Origin: an uncultured Solirubrobacterales bacterium
GTDB taxonomy: Bacteria; Actinomycetota; Thermoleophilia; Solirubrobacterales; Solirubrobacteraceae
NCBI GenBank assembly: GCA_903953065.1
Contig: CAJBIG010000257.1
Location: 1 to 7,752, forward strand
Length of the DNA stretch: 7,752 nt
Reading direction: 5' to 3'
Shown: positions 4,684 to 7,752 of the stretch, in pieces
Position numbering within the stretch: the first letter of the stretch is position 1
How the letters are laid out: each line of letters begins with the position of its first letter
The notes under the pieces: generated by a model
What the model saw: only the letters and a program-made list of their open reading frames with translations
Told to the model about the DNA's origin: nothing
Database searches by the model: none
Program-made: the position numbers and the translations under genes

Positions 4684-6470
4684 CGCGGCTCGCGCAGGTG
4701 ATATTCGCGCTGCTCGTACTTGCTACGGGCTCTGCCTTCTTTCTCGCTCAGAAGCTGAAGACCGCAGATCCCGTGTTGCTCTCCTTCCGACTTGGCGCCG
4801 AAGCGATCTCGCCGAACGGTGATGGCCGGTTCGAACGTCAACGGGTCACCTTTCGCCTTAAGCGCAGCGAGCTGGTTGACGTCGCTGTCGTCGATGAACG
4901 GGGGGACAGCGTCCGTGAAATCGCCTCCGGCATTGAGCTTCCCGCCTACCGCACGATCGAGCCGCTGATCTGGAACGGCCGCGACGAGAACGGCAAGATT
5001 GTCGCCGACGGGCGTTACCGGATTCGGGTCACGCTTCGCCGCGAGGGCCGCAGCATCGTCGTGCCGAAGTCGTTCCGCGTCGATAACACGCCACCGAAAG
5101 TGACCGTCGTCTCGATCGGCCCGGATGCCGGCCCTGGGCCGGAGCTGCTGCCACGGCCAGACGGCCAGCCAGCAGAGGTGCTCCTCAACGCCCCGGCACG
5201 CGGCGGGCGTCTGCTGATATTCCGAACTGCGCCGCTGCCAACCGAGCAGGTTGCCGAAGTGCCGATCGCCGAGGGCTCCAATCGGGCGAGCTGGAACGGC
5301 CGCGCTGCGGACGGCCGCCCGGTACCCCCAGGGACCTATCTAGTTGTCGCCCAGCGCCGCGACTCAGCCGGCGTCCTCGGCAGCTCGGTACCGCTCGACG
5401 CGAAGGGAATGCCGATTTCCGTCTACGGCCAGCCGCTGCCCGGTCGCGGCGGCATAACGGTGCGTCCGGTTGCGGCCCAGCCACCGCTCCTGCCCACCAA
5501 GGCCGGTTCGCTCGCCAGCGTGAACGTCGCCGCGAACGGTCAGCGCTTCAGCTGGACGCTCAGCCAGCTTGGGAAATCTTCATCGCTACGTGGCCGCAGC
5601 TCGGCCTCGGTGGTCCGTGTCAGGCCACGCGGCAAGTCGTCGCAGTTGATGCTCTTCACGGCAAAGAAGGGCAGATTGCGCTCATCTGTTCCACTCGCCG
5701 TTGACGATGCCGCCTCGCACCCGGTGCTGGTCGTACTGCCGCTGATTACATGGCAGGGGCGAAACCCGGTCGACGATGATGGAGACGGCGAACCCAACCT
5801 GCTCACCAGGGGCGGCCCGGCGACGCTCAGGCGCGTGCTCGGCACACCGCTCCCAGCTCGCTTTGCAGTTCAAGAGCAGCCGATAATGAAGTGGCTTGCG
5901 CGTAACCGATACCGCTATGACCTGACGACCGACTACGGCCTTGCGAGCGGCCGCGGCCCGACGCTCGCTGGTCACAGTGGCGTGCTTCTGGTTGGTGACA
6001 CAGTCTGGCTTCCACCGGCGGCGGCGCGGAAGCTGCGCAGCTTCGTGACCGCTGGTGGCACGCTCGTTGAAGCCGGCACCGATTCGCTGCTTCGCTCCGT
6101 CACGCTGACAAAGCGGGCCAACCTCGTTGCGCCTCTACCGCCGGCAACGGCGGACATCTTTGGCAGCAAGCTCGATCCGCCTGCGATAGGCACTTTCGAC
6201 ATCACCGCCGGTGAAGATCAGATTGAGCTGTTCAAGGGGACCAGCGGGCTCTTCAACAACTACGCCGCGATTGAAGCGACGAAGATGGTTCCCTCAGGCA
6301 AGCCGCTTGCCTCGGCGGTTACCGGCGATGGAGCGGTCACGATCGTCGCCTTCCGCGTCGGCAAAGGAACGGTAATTCGCTACGGACTGCCGCAGCTCCC
6401 TTCACGACTTGCAACCGACCCCGATGTTCAAGGACTGATGACGCGTTCATGGCAACTGCTCTCGCGCTAA
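4680..6470 (+). CDS. Exported or anchored protein with two FlgD-type Ig-like modules and an N,N-dimethylformamidase-large-subunit-like C-terminal domain
   Basis: Read from TTG 4680, the product has 596 residues. A signal anchor lies at about 5-23, so the rest is probably outside the membrane. SPNGDG (44-49) opens a first FlgD-type Ig-like module that ends with WNGRDENGKIVADGRYRIRV (98-117). A second has WNGRAADGRPVPPGTYLVVA (205-224). From about 345 to the end, HPVLVVLPLITWQGRNPV (347-364), YDLTTDYGL (413-421) and LRSFVTAGGTLVEAG (452-466) resemble the glutamine-amidotransferase-like fold of the N,N-dimethylformamidase beta (large) subunit family; this match is from memory. There is no cysteine anywhere, so Cys-based amidotransferase chemistry is excluded. 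The frame stays open to a possible start at 4554, but that extension lies inside the phosphatase gene and lacks a signal sequence. TTG 4680 forms a TTGA overlap with the upstream stop. The 3' end overlaps the ligase gene by 22 bases. A role in surface polysaccharide display or processing is inferred from context. Confidence 0.78.
   Translation: MTRLAQVIFALLVLATGSAFFLAQKLKTADPVLLSFRLGAEAISPNGDGRFERQRVTFRLKRSELVDVAVVDERGDSVREIASGIELPAYRTIEPLIWNGRDENGKIVADGRYRIRVTLRREGRSIVVPKSFRVDNTPPKVTVVSIGPDAGPGPELLPRPDGQPAEVLLNAPARGGRLLIFRTAPLPTEQVAEVPIAEGSNRASWNGRAADGRPVPPGTYLVVAQRRDSAGVLGSSVPLDAKGMPISVYGQPLPGRGGITVRPVAAQPPLLPTKAGSLASVNVAANGQRFSWTLSQLGKSSSLRGRSSASVVRVRPRGKSSQLMLFTAKKGRLRSSVPLAVDDAASHPVLVVLPLITWQGRNPVDDDGDGEPNLLTRGGPATLRRVLGTPLPARFAVQEQPIMKWLARNRYRYDLTTDYGLASGRGPTLAGHSGVLLVGDTVWLPPAAARKLRSFVTAGGTLVEAGTDSLLRSVTLTKRANLVAPLPPATADIFGSKLDPPAIGTFDITAGEDQIELFKGTSGLFNNYAAIEATKMVPSGKPLASAVTGDGAVTIVAFRVGKGTVIRYGLPQLPSRLATDPDVQGLMTRSWQLLSR
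4970..5304 (+). repeat. Paired 14-base repeat marking the two FlgD-type modules
   Basis: The same 14 bases (CTGGAACGGCCGCG) occur at 4970-4983 and 5291-5304, each encoding the WNGR turn before the final strands of an Ig-like module. The two modules share the protein pattern WNGRxxxGxxVxxGxY, so this is probably an internal domain duplication seen at the DNA level where coding constraint is tight. Confidence 0.55.
6430..6434 (+). promoter_or_regulatory. Weak Shine-Dalgarno-like AAGGA before the ligase start
   Basis: AAGGA lies 14 bases before the ATG at 6449, a longer spacing than usual. It sits inside the upstream coding sequence. Because the two genes overlap by 22 bases, translational coupling probably matters more than this site. 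Confidence 0.3.
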
Positions 6471-7752
6471 CAATCTGCAGCCTTCTGGCCGGCGCGACTC
6501 TCGTCGTTGGCTCGGCGACGGCGCGCGCGCGGCTGATGCTGGCGACGCTCATTCTCGCGCCGCTGATTCTGGTTATTCACGTCGCCGACGCGGACCAGCT
6601 CGCGACGCTGCGCGATCGTCCGATTCTGGCGGTTGCCGCCGTGCTGATCGGCCTCTTGGCTCTGGCTGCGCTCGTAATTCTCTTCACGCGGCGGCCTGCC
6701 GCTTTCCCAATCGCCGTCGTGCTGACGCTGCCGTTCCGGATTCCGATTTCGGTCGGTGATTCGACCGCGAGTCTCTTGCTCGGCCTCTACCTGGTGGTGG
6801 CCGCCGGCGCGCTGGCATGGCTGCTTCCGCGGCTGCGCAGCGGTGCAAGCGAGCAAGGGCTCAGGCCGGGAGCGCTCGAGTGGGTAATCGCTGCCGTGCT
6901 GGTGATCTACTCGATTCAGAGCGCCTATGGGCTGGGCAGTGCACCGGCGCTTGAGAATGTCGTCTTCTTCTACGTCCCCTTCGCGCTGCTCTTTGTCTTG
7001 ATCTCTCGCTCGCGTTGGACCGAGAAGCTCGCCGGCCGCGCCCTTGCCGTGCTCGTTGGCTTGGCCTTGGTGCTGACCGCCGTCGGGTTTGTCGAGTTTG
7101 CCACGCGCCACATCTTCCTCAACCCGAAGGTGATCGCCTCAAACCAGTTCACCGACTACTTCCGCGTCAATTCGGTGTTCTTCGACCCCAACATCTTCGG
7201 CCGCTTCCTCGTCGTTGTGATCGTCCTGCTGGTCGCCTGGATCTGCTGGCAGAAACGCAACAAGCAGGTCGCACTCGGCGGGCTGGCGGCAGTGATTCTC
7301 TTCGGTGGGCTGCTGATCACGTTCTCGCAGTCGAGCTTTGTCGCCTTGCTGGCAGGACTCGGCGTTATTGCCGCGCTGCGCTGGAGCGTGCGCTGGACGG
7401 TCGGGATCGTCGTAGCGGCGCTGCTGTTTGGAGGAATCGCCGCCGCGGTTGGAAGCGGCGCGCTTAGCGGTGGAAAGACGGCCGAGCGCGTCACGAGCGG
7501 CCGCGCCGCGCTCGTGACGGGGGGCGGCAAGCTGTTCGTCGAGCGTCCACTTCAAGGGTGGGGAGCCGGGTCGTTCGCGCGCCAGTATCGCCGCACCAAC
7601 AACGTGTCATATGAGCGCGCGGCCTCGGCCTCGCACACGATTCCCGTGACCGTCGCGGCGGAGCAGGGTGTGATCGGCCTGCTCGCCTACCTTGCCCTGC
7701 TCGTGTTGGCGTTCATCCGTGCGCTGCGCGGCGCTCGCTCGGCGCCGTGGCC
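6449..7752 (+). CDS. O-antigen ligase/polymerase (Wzy_C) family membrane protein, 3'-truncated
   Basis: The frame is open from ATG 6449 to the right edge: 434 complete codons plus two bases, so the C-terminus is missing. The product is strongly hydrophobic, with about ten predicted helices in the visible part (for example 3-20, 31-46, 60-80, 106-126, 144-160, 170-185, 198-216, 252-267, 277-290, 297-310 and 317-335). The Wzy_C-type region includes NSVFFDPNIFGRF (241-253), FSQSSFVALLAGLG (292-305), the loop SGRAALVTGGGKLFVERP (350-367) followed by LQGWGAGSF (368-376), and SHTIPVTVAAEQGVIGLLAY (395-414) with H396, E405 and G407. The arginine in the loop (R352) and H396 match positions important in this family. 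These enzymes polymerise or transfer lipid-linked oligosaccharides on the outer face of the cytoplasmic membrane; ligase versus polymerase cannot be decided by sequence alone. The start overlaps the upstream gene by 22 bases. The region was checked codon by codon and contains no stop. Confidence 0.88.
   Translation, partial: MATALALTICSLLAGATLVVGSATARARLMLATLILAPLILVIHVADADQLATLRDRPILAVAAVLIGLLALAALVILFTRRPAAFPIAVVLTLPFRIPISVGDSTASLLLGLYLVVAAGALAWLLPRLRSGASEQGLRPGALEWVIAAVLVIYSIQSAYGLGSAPALENVVFFYVPFALLFVLISRSRWTEKLAGRALAVLVGLALVLTAVGFVEFATRHIFLNPKVIASNQFTDYFRVNSVFFDPNIFGRFLVVVIVLLVAWICWQKRNKQVALGGLAAVILFGGLLITFSQSSFVALLAGLGVIAALRWSVRWTVGIVVAALLFGGIAAAVGSGALSGGKTAERVTSGRAALVTGGGKLFVERPLQGWGAGSFARQYRRTNNVSYERAASASHTIPVTVAAEQGVIGLLAYLALLVLAFIRALRGARSAPW

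Noticed and set aside
7015..7467. A 150-residue + strand frame near the right edge
   Set aside because: It is an Arg-rich shadow in another frame of the O-antigen ligase/polymerase, whose membrane helices and motifs run continuously through this stretch.

Overview
The window is GC-rich, densely coded bacterial DNA with every recognisable gene on the + strand. A stand-alone LytR C-terminal-domain protein with an actinobacterial-looking Pro/Ala-rich linker, a TTG start, GTG/ATG starts at stop codons and few clear Shine-Dalgarno sites point to an actinobacterium. My best guess is the Thermoleophilia (Solirubrobacterales-like). That placement is inferred from protein style and was not tested by any search.

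Layout. 1-882 is the 3' part of a DUF354 (UDP-GlcNAc 2-epimerase/GT-B-like) gene, cut by the left edge. A 64-base gap (883-946) holds a possible promoter and a small cluster of AGAGC/GCTCT repeats. 947-2905 encodes a four-helix membrane nucleotide-sugar 4,6-dehydratase of the PglF/WbpM/CapD type. 2918-4159 encodes a two-helix membrane protein with a Pro/Ala linker and a C-terminal LytR_C domain. 4156-4683 encodes a short histidine phosphatase (phosphoglycerate-mutase-like). 4680-6470, from a TTG start, encodes an exported or membrane-anchored protein with two FlgD-type Ig-like modules and a C-terminal domain resembling the glutamine-amidotransferase-like domain of the N,N-dimethylformamidase large subunit. 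6449 to the right edge is the first 434 codons of an O-antigen ligase/polymerase (Wzy_C) gene. No gap exceeds 64 bases, and I see no RNA genes, mobile elements, CRISPR arrays or convincing terminators.

How the genes fit together. From 947 to the right edge the genes are 12 bases apart or overlap by 4, 4 and 22 bases, so they look like one translationally coupled operon. The theme is surface glycopolymer synthesis. The dehydratase would make a 4-keto-6-deoxy nucleotide sugar, the DUF354 protein may handle another UDP-sugar step, and the ligase/polymerase would join lipid-linked chains outside the membrane. The LytR_C protein and the FlgD-like exported protein are probably envelope-facing accessories. 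The histidine phosphatase is the least expected member. Its substrate, and the functions of the LytR_C and FlgD-like proteins, cannot be read from the sequence. They are the parts of the window most likely to hold undescribed biology.
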